A DNA stretch of 64,000 nucleotides from Gracilimonas sp040117685 (lineage in GTDB: Bacteria; Bacteroidota; Rhodothermia; Balneolales; Balneolaceae), in assembly GCF_040117685.2 (NCBI RefSeq), contig NZ_JBEDYP020000013.1, positions 248,001 to 312,000 on the forward strand, written 5' to 3'. This document shows positions 45,050-53,958 of this stretch, in pieces (the stretch's first letter is position 1; each line of letters begins with the position of its first letter). The notes beneath the pieces were generated by a model, which had not been told where the DNA came from, ran no database searches, and saw only the letters and a program-made list of their open reading frames with translations. The position numbers and the translations under genes were made by a program.

Positions 45050-45262
45050 TTATTCTTCAAATCCTGATTTATCCGCGGACAGCCCCGAAGCCGTACCTTT
45101 CCCCTTCAGGTCTTTCCAGGGAGTTCCCTGAATTTCTTTTGTTTGGTCAAGTTCATTTCTTAATGATCGGATGATCAGGTCTTTTAAGCTAATCCCTTCT
45201 TCAACGGCCTTTATTTTGGCCTTTTTCATCAATTCATCGGGTAAATCTACAGAAGTTCTCAT
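45050..45262 (-). CDS. Ribbon-helix-helix-like antitoxin partner of the PIN toxin
   Basis: This is a 70-residue protein beginning MRTSVDLPDELMKKAKIKAVEEGISLKDLIIRSL, a ribbon-helix-helix DNA-binding N-terminus, with a flexible C-terminal tail (about residues 42-70, glycine/lysine-rich) of the kind that wraps the toxin. It precedes the toxin by 10 bases as in vapBC-like pairs. It should repress its own promoter in the 115-base gap before DUF2207. Confidence 0.85.
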   Translation of the reverse strand: MRTSVDLPDELMKKAKIKAVEEGISLKDLIIRSLRNELDQTKEIQGTPWKDLKGKGTASGLSADKSGFEE

Positions 45263-45377
45263 GGCGATAAACTATGCATATTTATGTTTATATGTCAACG
45301 GTATAACATCTTGAATTTTTTTGAGTAGAAAAGATCATTATGTATCCTTCAGAATTAAAAAATGCAAAAACCCGGAC

Positions 45378-47150
45378 ATGAGAATTTCGAAATTCTTTTT
45401 TTTGTTTGTCATTACTTTCACCTTAAACTTTTTGGGCTCCACAGCTCTTGCTAAAGAATATGCCATCCCCGAGCTCAAAATTGAAGTTTCGATAAACCCC
45501 GATGGCACCGTCACCATAACCGAGCACCGAACGTACGTTTTTGACGGTGATTTCTCCTGGGCCAATTACGAACTCCCGAAATCCGGGTTTTCCGCTATCC
45601 GAAACATTCAGGTTTCTGAGAATGGCTCTAACTTTATAAACCTGAACTCTGAAGAACCCGGTACTTTTCTGGTGGAAGAGTCAAACCGGTCATACAATAT
45701 AAAATGGTTTTATGATGCCGAAGATGAAGAACGGGTATTTTCCATTTCCTATACGCTGGAAGGAGCCGTCGTAATCGGGCCGGAGTGGAGTGAGTTCTTC
45801 TGGAACTACGCGGCTGCAGGTCGGGAGAAATCTACCGAAAAGTTATCTATTCTTTTTCAACTACCTGAAACGGTTGCCGACTCCAGTGTACATTCCTGGG
45901 TGCGTGAACCCGCATGGGAGATAGAGTCAACTTCTTTCGATAAAGGACTTCAATTTACCGGGTTTGACATCAGTCGGGGTCAGGCTGTGGTGATAAGAAC
46001 GGTCTTTCCTGCCTCCGTTTTTGACGCTTCCCGAACCAATGTCACCGATGCAGATTTTTCACTCGTCTGGGCCAGAAACGACGAAGCCAATTACCGGGAG
46101 CAACAAATTGCAGAAGCTGAAGAGCGCGAGCGTATGATGACCTTCGGCATTGAGTTAGCTGTAGTGCTAGCTGGCCTGAGTATCCTGTGTTTTGTGTATT
46201 TCTACCGGAAATATGGAAGCAGGCATCAGATCAACTTGTCATTGAATGAAAGCCTTATGGTTCCCGGCAAACAACAACCGGCTACCATTGGCTGGCTTCT
46301 CATGCATCGCACGATCACCGGTGGGCATGTAACAGCAACCCTGCTCGATTTGGCCCGACGCGGATATTTCGTAATTACTGAAGCTGAACCTGAAGAAGAC
46401 GACAGCTGGTTTTCTAACCCAAATGAGAACAATACCTTTATAATCACTGAAACCGATCAAAAGCCTGACTCATCTCTTGCTGAATGGGAAATTTCATTGC
46501 TGAATTTCGTAAAGAAACGAATTTCTGAAGGCCATTCAGATATCAAAAAGGTATTCAAATTTACCGACAGTGAAGTTTCCAAATGGTTTAGTGAATGGAA
46601 AACGGAACTCAAATCTTTTGCCGAAGAACAGGGCTGGATTGACAGAAAAAGTTACAGAGGTGCCTGGTTAAATTTTGGCTTGCAAATGGTGTTGATGCTG
46701 GCGGCATTAGTGGGTGTATTTATGCTGCACCCGGTAGCTGGACTCTCGGCCATTGTTGTTTTTATAAGTTCAGTACTATCCCTTGTTATCATCAGGAGAA
46801 CTCCGAAAGGGGAAGAATTGTACAAAAGCTGGACAAACTATCAGCAGGCATTAAAAAATGCGAAGGACTATTCCATACCAGACCATCACCTTGGCCGGCA
46901 CTTTATATACAGCATCGCACTCGGGCTCAGTAAAGATCATATTGAGCATCTGTTTGAACAAAATCCAGCGGCGGTCTCAACTATTACCTGGATGATGATT
47001 ATTCCGGGAAGTGATAATTCACCAGCCGGTATTGCCACCTCTTTCAGCAACCTTGCTGCAACAGGAACAGTATCATCGGGTGGAGGTTTCTCCGGCGGGG
47101 GTGCTTCAGCTGGCTCAGCCGGTGGGGGCGCTTCAGGAGGAGCGGGTTAA
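45378..47150 (+). CDS. DUF2207 membrane protein with C-terminal glycine/serine-rich tail
   Basis: The ATG at 45378 is chosen because a signal peptide (ISKFFFLFVITFTLNFLGSTALA) follows at once. The protein is 590 residues. The N-terminal exported domain (about 25-250; IPELKIEVSINPDGTVTITEHRTYVFDGDFSWANYELP) is the DUF2207 hallmark. Hydrophobic segments follow near 260-285 and 430-475. The C-terminus ends in a GGGFSGGGASAG-type low-complexity tail, also typical of the family. Function unknown; an envelope location is clear. Confidence 0.88.
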   Translation: MRISKFFFLFVITFTLNFLGSTALAKEYAIPELKIEVSINPDGTVTITEHRTYVFDGDFSWANYELPKSGFSAIRNIQVSENGSNFINLNSEEPGTFLVEESNRSYNIKWFYDAEDEERVFSISYTLEGAVVIGPEWSEFFWNYAAAGREKSTEKLSILFQLPETVADSSVHSWVREPAWEIESTSFDKGLQFTGFDISRGQAVVIRTVFPASVFDASRTNVTDADFSLVWARNDEANYREQQIAEAEERERMMTFGIELAVVLAGLSILCFVYFYRKYGSRHQINLSLNESLMVPGKQQPATIGWLLMHRTITGGHVTATLLDLARRGYFVITEAEPEEDDSWFSNPNENNTFIITETDQKPDSSLAEWEISLLNFVKKRISEGHSDIKKVFKFTDSEVSKWFSEWKTELKSFAEEQGWIDRKSYRGAWLNFGLQMVLMLAALVGVFMLHPVAGLSAIVVFISSVLSLVIIRRTPKGEELYKSWTNYQQALKNAKDYSIPDHHLGRHFIYSIALGLSKDHIEHLFEQNPAAVSTITWMMIIPGSDNSPAGIATSFSNLAATGTVSSGGGFSGGGASAGSAGGGASGGAG

Positions 47151-47262
47151 AACATAAATTGAACCTGAAGGCTCATAAGAGTTTGAGTTTAAGGAAACCG
47201 TTGAGATAGAAAGCTCCGGAGTTCTCTATTAATCCATTTCCTTAATTATGTCGTATATATCT

Positions 47263-47290
47263 AAGTCCGTTTAATGGCGGGCTTTTTTGT
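47263..47290 (+). terminator. Terminator after the DUF2207 gene
   Basis: An 8-bp stem (47263-47270 with 47277-47284, AAGTCCGT/GCGGGCTT, two G-U pairs) with loop TTAATG leads into a six-T run. Confidence 0.65.
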
Positions 47291-47357
47291 ATCAACTATT
47301 TCCAAATTAATTTGTTATGCTATAAACCGCATGTAACCCATTTGCAAACCGACACTT

Positions 47358-48533
47358 ATGAACGCCCAAGAGTTTTACGAAAAACTTAATATTGTTTTTT
47401 CATTTAAAGAGGTCTCTGATCATTCCCTGTATACTCCTCTGCCTGATGATTGGTACATTGCCCTTGCTGACGTGAGAGGATCCACCGATGCTATCCGCCT
47501 TGGGAAATATAAAGAAGTAAACATGGCCGGGGCTTCCATCATTGCGGCATTAAATAATCTCTACAAAAAAGAAGACCTTCTTCCCTATCTCTTTGGTGGC
47601 GATGGCTCCCTGATTGCCCTGCCCGATCGCCAAATTGAGCAAGTAAAAGGAGTGTTATCCTTCTGCCGTAAAGCGGTAAAAGATGCATATGGACTTGAAA
47701 TGGCCATCGGAATTATCCAGGTGAAAGAACTCCGTGAACTTGGACATGACGTAAGTGTAGCCCGGCTGGCTATGTCCGAATTTTTGGATCAAACTATTTT
47801 TTGGGGAACCGGGGTAACTTATGCCGAGCAGCTTATCAAAGAGGAAGACCGACTTAAGGATGTTGAACCAATAGAAGCTGACTTCACAGGACTGGAATGC
47901 CGGTGGAGCCAGGTACCCAGCGATAAAGATGAAGTTGCCGCTTACATTATTCAGTCATTTAATAAAAATGATGAAGCAAGTGCTGAAATTTACGAGCAGT
48001 GTTTTGAAAAGATCGAGGAGATTTACGGTACGGAAGACAACTTCCATCCTCTTCGGGAAGATGACTTGCAAATGACAACCAACCCGCTGCTCCTTGGGGT
48101 GGAATGGAAACTCCGAACCCAACCCCCGACCCTTTCAAAAAAGCTCAGGCACATTGGGTTAATGATTTTTCAGCTTATCACCGGATTGTATCTGATGAAG
48201 TTCAAAAAGAAAACATCGGCTACCAATTGGGGGGATTACAAACCCGATTTAGTCCGCCATGCAGACTATAAAAAATTTGGTGACGGACTGCGTTTTGTGG
48301 CCTCCGGTACTATAAAACAACGAATGGAAATGACAGATTTTTTAGAAGGGCTTTTCAGTGAAGGAAGTGTCGTTTATGGCGTTCACGCTTCTTTTGCCGC
48401 TATGGTTACCTGTTTTGTCAGAAGCTATCAAAGCAATCACATTCACTTTGTAGATGGAACCGATGGCGGGTACGCGAAAGCATCTCAGGAGCTCAAAAGC
48501 CGGAGGGCTCAACTTGAAGCCCACATCAGCTAA
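47358..48533 (+). CDS. DUF3095 family protein, class III nucleotidyl-cyclase-like
   Basis: This is a 391-residue soluble protein of the DUF3095 family. The N-terminal part resembles the class III cyclase fold: WYIALADVRGSTDAIRLGKYKEVNMAGA, with an aspartate and the RGST turn typical of cyclase metal sites, and LPYLFGGDGSLIALP, which recalls the second metal-site hairpin. A conserved C-terminal half follows (DYKKFGDGLRFVASGTIKQRMEMTDFLE, HASFAAMVTCFV). Catalysis has not been shown for the family to my knowledge, and the cyclase link is inference from motifs. It converges with the luciferase-like gene with a 4-base overlap. Confidence 0.8.
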   Translation: MNAQEFYEKLNIVFSFKEVSDHSLYTPLPDDWYIALADVRGSTDAIRLGKYKEVNMAGASIIAALNNLYKKEDLLPYLFGGDGSLIALPDRQIEQVKGVLSFCRKAVKDAYGLEMAIGIIQVKELRELGHDVSVARLAMSEFLDQTIFWGTGVTYAEQLIKEEDRLKDVEPIEADFTGLECRWSQVPSDKDEVAAYIIQSFNKNDEASAEIYEQCFEKIEEIYGTEDNFHPLREDDLQMTTNPLLLGVEWKLRTQPPTLSKKLRHIGLMIFQLITGLYLMKFKKKTSATNWGDYKPDLVRHADYKKFGDGLRFVASGTIKQRMEMTDFLEGLFSEGSVVYGVHASFAAMVTCFVRSYQSNHIHFVDGTDGGYAKASQELKSRRAQLEAHIS

Positions 48534-49570
48534 GACGATGAAACCTGCTCAAGCTTTTTTTGAACGGTTGGAGCAACTTCTTTGGCAAAGAGTTCAATAG
48601 AGCGTAAAAGCTTTTCATGGGGAACACTTCCCACACTCATTTGAAGCAGAAACCGATCGTGATTAAAGATCTCATGCTGGTACATGATTTTATCGATTAC
48701 ATCCTGTGGGCTTCCAACTACATTTGCCCCTTTCAGAGTGATGGAAGCATCAAACTGCGAACGACTCATCGGAGGCCACCCTCTCTCCTTTCCGATTTTA
48801 TCCATCGTAGTTTTGAAAGCCGGAAAAGCAATATCAGCAGCCTCCTGTGTGGTTTCTGCAATAAACCCGTGGGAGTTTATACTCAATGCGGGCTTGGGTT
48901 GATTGTGTTCTTCGGCAGCTCGGCGGTGCAGTTCAGCCATTTGTTTAAACTGGGCAGGCTGTCCTCCAATTATGGCTATCGCCATCGGCATGCCCATGGC
49001 TCCGGCTTCATAAGCCGACTTCGGTGTTCCCCCAACTGCCCTCCAAACAGGTAATCTATCCTGGTAAGGCTGAGGATATACTCCCCTGTTATTAATAGAT
49101 GGCCGATATTTCCCCTCCCAGCTCACTTTCTCTTCTTCCCGGAGCTTCATCAACAACTTTAGTTTTTCGGAAAAAAGCTCTTCATAATTTTGCAAATCGT
49201 AGCCGAACAATGGAAAAGACTCAATAAAAGAACCGCGCCCCACCATAATTTCTGCCCGCCCTTCCGTTAGCTGGTCGATGGTTGAAAATTGCTGAAATAC
49301 CCGAACCGGATCTTCGGAACCGAGTACCGTAACTGCACTGCTCAACCGGATATTTTTGGTTCGGCTTGCTGCTGCAGCCAGTAAAGTAGTTGGGGATGAG
49401 GAAACGTATTCTTCCCGGTGATGCTCCCCAATAGCAAACACATCCAGGCCAAGTTCATCAGCCAGCTCAATTTCTTCCATCAGATTTTTAAGCCGTTGAG
49501 ATGGATGCAGCGTTTCTCCACTATCGGCGTCTGGTGTATTTTCTACAAAGGTATATATCCCAAATTCCAT
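48530..49570 (-). CDS. LLM class flavin-dependent oxidoreductase (luciferase-like)
   Basis: This is a 346-residue TIM-barrel flavoprotein of the bacterial luciferase-like group. Typical segments are ELADELGLDVFAIGEHHREEYVSSSPTTLLAAAASRTKNIRLSSAVTVLG and FSTIDQLTEGRAEIMVGRGSFIESFPLFGY, followed by the VWRAVGGTPKSAYEAGAMGMPMAI phosphate-binding area. It would use FMNH2 supplied by a reductase to oxidise an unknown substrate. It stands alone, convergent with DUF3095. Confidence 0.9.
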   Translation of the reverse strand: MEFGIYTFVENTPDADSGETLHPSQRLKNLMEEIELADELGLDVFAIGEHHREEYVSSSPTTLLAAAASRTKNIRLSSAVTVLGSEDPVRVFQQFSTIDQLTEGRAEIMVGRGSFIESFPLFGYDLQNYEELFSEKLKLLMKLREEEKVSWEGKYRPSINNRGVYPQPYQDRLPVWRAVGGTPKSAYEAGAMGMPMAIAIIGGQPAQFKQMAELHRRAAEEHNQPKPALSINSHGFIAETTQEAADIAFPAFKTTMDKIGKERGWPPMSRSQFDASITLKGANVVGSPQDVIDKIMYQHEIFNHDRFLLQMSVGSVPHEKLLRSIELFAKEVAPTVQKKLEQVSSS

Positions 49571-49774
49571 AAATAAATATATGTCTTCACAACTACGATT
49601 CTCTAAAAGGTCAACTCAATAACCTTTGGATAAGTTCGATCGAATTGCTTGTCCAAAGCATAAAATATTGGAATCGAAAGGGTTTATTCTATTCAATAAT
49701 TTATATACTGTATGAGCAAGGTTGAACCCTAATAAACTTCACAGGCAGTAATGTAAATTCAGGTTTTCATTAGT

Positions 49775-49984
49775 ATGAATAAGAAAGAAGAAAAAGTCAC
49801 AAGTCAACTCAGCAGCACACAAATCGAGTGTATCAGAAATGCATGTATCGAAGCAGCAAGGGAAGGCTTCATGGATGCTTCTATGAGTGGGCTTTGTATG
49901 GAAGGGGCTATTGAGGCTGCTATCGGATCTATTCAATCGCTGGATATTTCTCAGAAGATTAAGGAATCGCCTAACGATGATTAA
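49775..49984 (+). CDS. Small conserved protein coupled to DUF488
   Basis: This is a 69-residue protein with the pattern IECIRNACIEAAREGFMDASMSGLCMEGAIEAAIGSIQSLDI, which I recall as a recurring small-protein family with the GLCxEGAxEAAIGSI block. It is predicted helical, with two cysteines and no signal peptide. Its stop overlaps the DUF488 start by 8 bases (ATGATTAA), so the two are translationally coupled. Confidence 0.7.
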   Translation: MNKKEEKVTSQLSSTQIECIRNACIEAAREGFMDASMSGLCMEGAIEAAIGSIQSLDISQKIKESPNDD

Positions 49985-50330
49985 GCTAAAAAGGGTGTAT
50001 GACGAACCGGTAGAGGAAGATGGCTACCGAATACTTACCGAACGCCTGTGGCCACGCGGGGTTTCGAAAGAGAGAGCTAATCTTGATGAGTGGATGAAAG
50101 CCGTAGCCCCCAGCCATGAGTTAAGAAAATGGTTTGATCACGACCACGAGAAGTGGAGCGAATTCAAAGACCGCTACCGGAAAGAGTTATTCGGTTCTGA
50201 GACCATTCAACAACTTATTAACACGGTAGAAGAGGAAGATGTCGTTACCTTTGTATTTGCATCCAAAGATGAGGAACACAACAGCACCGTGGTTTTGAAG
50301 AGCTTTATAGAACAACTTCTTTCCGGATAA
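49977..50330 (+). CDS. DUF488 family protein
   Basis: The start at 49977 gives 117 residues beginning MIKLKRVYDEPVEEDGYRILTERLWPRGVSKERA, the exact opening of this DUF488 branch (YeaO-like). Conserved residues WMKAVAPSHELRKWFDHDHEKWSEFKDRYRKEL follow. Function is unknown; members are small cytoplasmic proteins. Its 3' end overlaps the convergent oxidase-like gene by 26 bases. Confidence 0.9.
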   Translation: MIKLKRVYDEPVEEDGYRILTERLWPRGVSKERANLDEWMKAVAPSHELRKWFDHDHEKWSEFKDRYRKELFGSETIQQLINTVEEEDVVTFVFASKDEEHNSTVVLKSFIEQLLSG

Positions 50331-51567
50331 CTTCCACGGAATGATGTTCCTCATCCACCAGTCTTTTCAGTTTAATCCAGAAAAACACAACAGCAATTAC
50401 CGGAAAGATTGCTACTGTTGCCAAAACATCAAAAATCCAGGGGCCGCTTAAAGAAGCCGGCCATAAGGTAGTCATGAGTACCAGGCTCATTATCAGCAAA
50501 GCTACAGATGAGAGCACGGAATAAAAGTACTTTTTCGGCATGTCGGCCAGTTGGTGTAAAAACCAGATAACCCCAACGGTAAATGCCCCCAACAAAGTGG
50601 TATGCAGATACAATATTCGCGTTCCGTGATCGGAAAGCCACATTTCCATAGGTGAAACCGATGCTACCAGCTGCATCACGGATTTCAACACCAGAAACAG
50701 TAATGGCCATATCCAGATTGAGAGGTTGGTCCGCCTGTTTTTTATCACAGAATACACAAATAGCAGCACGCCTTCGGCTATAAGAACGCCACCGGTTCTT
50801 GCGGCAACGGACAAGTCAAAATTTATAAGTCCGTCTGCAATACCATACGGGAAGGTGAGCGGTGCCCCGATTGCTACCAATCCTATTAAGACGTTAGGCG
50901 ATACTTCACATTCATCTTCTTTCAGCTGCAGGGCTTTTGCCACCAATCCCATCAACACCAGAATGACCCACCCCTCAATGAAGGTCGCAAGAAAGAAATG
51001 CGTAAGTGCTTTGGATAGTAATACACCGCCCACGTTTGCCATTTGTAAGATACCGACCGACCAGGCCCCGAGGGAGCTCACAAATAACATCACCAGGGCA
51101 CCATCAAAAAATGGATTGGGTGTATATCCCTTTTTCCGGCGTCGTGTGATCCAATATCCGGCCATAAAACCATACCACCCCAGCATCACCATCCCCGAAA
51201 AAATCACCGACAGCGGAAGTGAGGCATTCCCCAGAGCTACGGGTTTGTATCCATACAGCAGAAAGGCCGGAAACGACAACAAGCTGAACACGACAATCCA
51301 CCAAAGGGCATTTTTCATTAACCGAACGCCTAAAGCAGCATGATAGCCTGAAACGACATCCAGTTTAATCAGATATAGAGGTAACAATGTAGCCCAGCCA
51401 AAAAACATGAGGTGGGAATGGGCATGCCTTACATTATCGAGATTCAAGTCTACAGGCAACGGCTCCACAAAGCCAAACCGGAACACAAAACCGGTTAAGC
51501 CGGCCAGTACAAAACTGAACATAGCCCACTGCCAAATTCCTGAATTTTTTGCTAACGAAGTCATCAA
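50305..51567 (-). CDS. Multi-spanning membrane protein resembling heme-copper oxidase subunit I
   Basis: This is a 420-residue protein with about 12 hydrophobic helices. Histidines sit at helix ends in the manner of haem ligands: VRHAHSHLMFFGW near residue 50, KALTHFFLATFIEGW in the middle, and RILYLHTTLLGAFTVGVIWF later. The first motif is like the HxHxH of NnrS/CcoN-type proteins. It lacks a full copper-site set that I can see, so it may be a haem-binding relative rather than an oxidase. Its upstream neighbours on the same strand are hemN and DUF420. Confidence 0.65.
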   Translation of the reverse strand: MMTSLAKNSGIWQWAMFSFVLAGLTGFVFRFGFVEPLPVDLNLDNVRHAHSHLMFFGWATLLPLYLIKLDVVSGYHAALGVRLMKNALWWIVVFSLLSFPAFLLYGYKPVALGNASLPLSVIFSGMVMLGWYGFMAGYWITRRRKKGYTPNPFFDGALVMLFVSSLGAWSVGILQMANVGGVLLSKALTHFFLATFIEGWVILVLMGLVAKALQLKEDECEVSPNVLIGLVAIGAPLTFPYGIADGLINFDLSVAARTGGVLIAEGVLLFVYSVIKNRRTNLSIWIWPLLFLVLKSVMQLVASVSPMEMWLSDHGTRILYLHTTLLGAFTVGVIWFLHQLADMPKKYFYSVLSSVALLIMSLVLMTTLWPASLSGPWIFDVLATVAIFPVIAVVFFWIKLKRLVDEEHHSVEVIRKEVVL

Positions 51568-51646
51568 ACAATCCCTATGTTAATTTCAACTTCCAAAGAA
51601 TACATCTCTTTCATTAAGGTTAAATGAAGATATGGATTACAATTCA

Positions 51647-53002
51647 TCATACGGTTTTGGAAAACAGGTTTTCCCGGGGTTTGCTTTCCTGAAGTTTTCG
51701 ATCGAAGGCCATGCAAATATTTCTCACAAAAGGGATCCCTTCCGGGGTAACCGTCACTTTGCGGCCGTTTATGTGAACCAGGTGGTCAGCTACCAGTTCC
51801 TCTAAGTCTTCTTTAATCATCCGGAACAAGTCTTCATCTCCTTCAAACTCAGTTTCAAACCTGCACATAATGTTCAGGATGTTCTCCCGAAGCAATAAGT
51901 CTTCGGTACTTAACAGGTGACCACGAAAAACGGGTAGGCTCCCTTCTTCCACCCGCTGCCGATAATCTTTCAGCTTCTTTTCGTTCTGTGCAAAACTGTA
52001 CCAGCTGTCGCTAATGGCCGACATACCCAGCCCGATTAAAGCTTTTGTTGAACCGGAAGTATAGCCCATGAAATTTCGGTGTAGGTCTTTAGCTTTCATT
52101 GCCTCGGTAAGCGAATCAGAAGGTAACGCAAAATGATCCATACCGATTTCCTCATATCCGTTATCAAAAAACATGCGCTTACCCAGCTCATACAAGGCTC
52201 TTTTCTCATGATCTTTAGGCAGATCTTTTTCATTGAAACCACGCTGACCGTTGCCCTTCATCCACGGGACGTGAGCATAACTATAAAAAGCGATACGGTC
52301 GGGACGCAGCTCGTTCGTTTTGTTGATGGTATCTTCAATACTTTCCGGCGTTTGATGTGGCAGACCGAATACCAGATCGTGATTCACGGATGTGTATCCA
52401 ATATCCCGCGACCAATCATGAACGCGCTTCACATTCTCGAAAGGCTGAATGCGGTTGATAGCAAATTGCACTTGCGGATCGTAATCCTGCACTCCGTAGG
52501 AAACCCGCCGAAAGCCCAAATCATACAAAGTATTCAAATGCTCTTTAGAGGTATTGTTGGGATGGCCTTCAAAACTGAACTGATAGTCCTCCGCGAGTTC
52601 CGACTGCTCCAGAATACCGTTTATCAGCCTTTCCAGGTTGGATGTGCTAAAGAAGGTGGGCGTTCCTCCTCCTAAATGAATTTCCCTGATTACCGGAGTC
52701 AGTGGCAGAAAGTCCAGATACAGCTGCCATTCCTTCAACAGTGTTTGGATGTACGGGTCTTCAACATCGTGACGTTTAGTTATCTGTTTGTGACAGCCAC
52801 AAAAAGTACACAGACTTTCGCAGAACGGAAGGTGAATATACAAGCTGATTCCTTCTGCATAACTTTCTACAAAAGAGCTTATGAGCGTGGATTCCCAGTC
52901 TTCAGTGGTGAAATCCTGCTCGTTCCAAAATGGAACCGTCGGGTAGCTGGTGTAGCGCGGTCCCGGTACGTTGTACTTTCTTATTAATTCAGTATTCATC
53001 AT
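51647..53002 (-). CDS. hemN: Oxygen-independent coproporphyrinogen III oxidase HemN
   Basis: This is a 451-residue radical SAM enzyme with the cluster motif C61-x3-C65-x2-C68 followed by C70, the same arrangement as Escherichia coli HemN. GPRYTSYPTVPFW at the N-terminus, REIHLGGGTPTFFS and RVSYGVQDYDPQVQFAINR further separate it from the HemW group. It converts coproporphyrinogen III to protoporphyrinogen IX without oxygen. A heptamer palindrome fills most of the gap before it. Confidence 0.95.
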   Translation of the reverse strand: MMNTELIRKYNVPGPRYTSYPTVPFWNEQDFTTEDWESTLISSFVESYAEGISLYIHLPFCESLCTFCGCHKQITKRHDVEDPYIQTLLKEWQLYLDFLPLTPVIREIHLGGGTPTFFSTSNLERLINGILEQSELAEDYQFSFEGHPNNTSKEHLNTLYDLGFRRVSYGVQDYDPQVQFAINRIQPFENVKRVHDWSRDIGYTSVNHDLVFGLPHQTPESIEDTINKTNELRPDRIAFYSYAHVPWMKGNGQRGFNEKDLPKDHEKRALYELGKRMFFDNGYEEIGMDHFALPSDSLTEAMKAKDLHRNFMGYTSGSTKALIGLGMSAISDSWYSFAQNEKKLKDYRQRVEEGSLPVFRGHLLSTEDLLLRENILNIMCRFETEFEGDEDLFRMIKEDLEELVADHLVHINGRKVTVTPEGIPFVRNICMAFDRKLQESKPRENLFSKTV

Positions 53003-53066
53003 GCCTCATAGATTTATGAAGCTATGATACCCCTTGTTTTTGAAGATTTGGTGAATTCCTGTTTAT

Positions 53067-53164
53067 GAACATCGAACAATGAACAGTAAACACCGAACTT
53101 TGAACTTAAGCAGAAAGACACCTTAACCGTTAAAAGTTGGATGTTCCTTGTTGGGTGTTCTTTC
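53067..53164. repeat. Palindromic heptamer array between DUF420 gene and hemN
   Basis: Fourteen units of exactly 7 bases can be read without a gap. The first half reads GAACATC, GAACAAT, GAACAGT, AAACACC, GAACTTT, GAACTTA. The second half ends TTGGATG, TTCCTTG, TTGGGTG, TTCTTTC, which is the reverse-complement type (GTTCnnn on the other phase). The whole can fold into a long imperfect hairpin. It abuts the DUF420 stop codon at 53164. Confidence 0.8.
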
Positions 53165-53733
53165 TAACCCCATGTTTTTAGCATAAAGAAAACCAGAACA
53201 CCGGTTACCGACACATATAACCAGATGGGGAAGGTCCACCGCGATACTTTTCTATGAGTTTTAAATTTTCCGCTGAGAGCAAAGTAGAAACTGGAAAGTA
53301 CCAGCGGCACTACGAACACAGAAAGCACAATATGACTAATTAATATGAAGAAGTAGATTGGACGGATAAATCCTTCGCCCATAAACTTAGTATCTCCAAC
53401 AAAGTGATGGTACACCACATAGCTCACAAGGAATAAGGAGGAGGTCACGAAAGCGGCCAGGTTAAAACGCATATGCTTCTGGAAATCCCTTCGTTTTATT
53501 TCCCGGAAAGCCAGCACCAAAAAGATGGTACTCAGGAAATTCAGCCCGGCATTTACAGCCGACAGGTTCTTAATCCATGGAACCGGAGCCTCGGCTCCTT
53601 CTTTGAAATAGATCAGCCAGAAAAGAAAAAGTACGGCAACAGCACTCAGGCCGGCAATCAATCCGATTGCTTTCTTCGCGCTGATTTGTTCTAATATTTT
53701 TGATGATTCAGGTAAGGAGAAATTTTCAGACAT
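53164..53733 (-). CDS. DUF420 membrane protein (CtaM/YozB-like)
   Basis: The start at 53733 (189 residues, MSENFSLPES) is preferred over the 232-residue frame because AAGAAAG lies just ahead and family similarity begins there. Five hydrophobic helices carry the family histidines (KHMRFNLAAFVTSSLFLVSYVVYHHFVG, LISHIVLSVFVVPLVL, THRKVSRWTFPIWLYVSVTGV). In Firmicutes the DUF420 protein CtaM supports cytochrome oxidase function, and in many phyla the gene sits near oxidase genes. Here it neighbours hemN and a heme-copper-oxidase-like gene, which fits. Confidence 0.88.
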   Translation of the reverse strand: MSENFSLPESSKILEQISAKKAIGLIAGLSAVAVLFLFWLIYFKEGAEAPVPWIKNLSAVNAGLNFLSTIFLVLAFREIKRRDFQKHMRFNLAAFVTSSLFLVSYVVYHHFVGDTKFMGEGFIRPIYFFILISHIVLSVFVVPLVLSSFYFALSGKFKTHRKVSRWTFPIWLYVSVTGVLVFFMLKTWG

Positions 53734-53831
53734 ATCTTTCTTACTTCTATTTGTTTGCGAGCCAAAGTTAAGACATGCTAAACCAAAAGGTGAGTTTTTT
53801 TGGTTCCTTTTATTTTGCCACGAAAGCTCTA

Positions 53832-53884
53832 AAACACGAAAAGAATGGAACACGGATGACACGGATCAGGCGGATGGTAGCGGT
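53832..53884. repeat. Imperfect nonamer tandem repeat
   Basis: AACACGGAT, GACACGGAT, CAGGCGGAT and GGTAGCGGT are four consecutive 9-base units (53849-53884) with a degenerate extension to the left from 53832. Such ACACGGATG-type tandems are scattered in intergenic DNA of many Bacteroidota-like genomes; here it lies upstream of the DUF420 gene. Confidence 0.55.
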
Positions 53885-53958
53885 TAATAATATCATTAGG
53901 GTTGAAACGCCCAGTGGATTCGAAAGTTAAAATTGCCTGCGACCGCGACCACAAGCTA

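Noticed and set aside
50726..51343. 205-residue open frame antisense to the oxidase-like gene
   Set aside because: Composition and lack of motifs mark it as a shadow of the minus-strand membrane protein.
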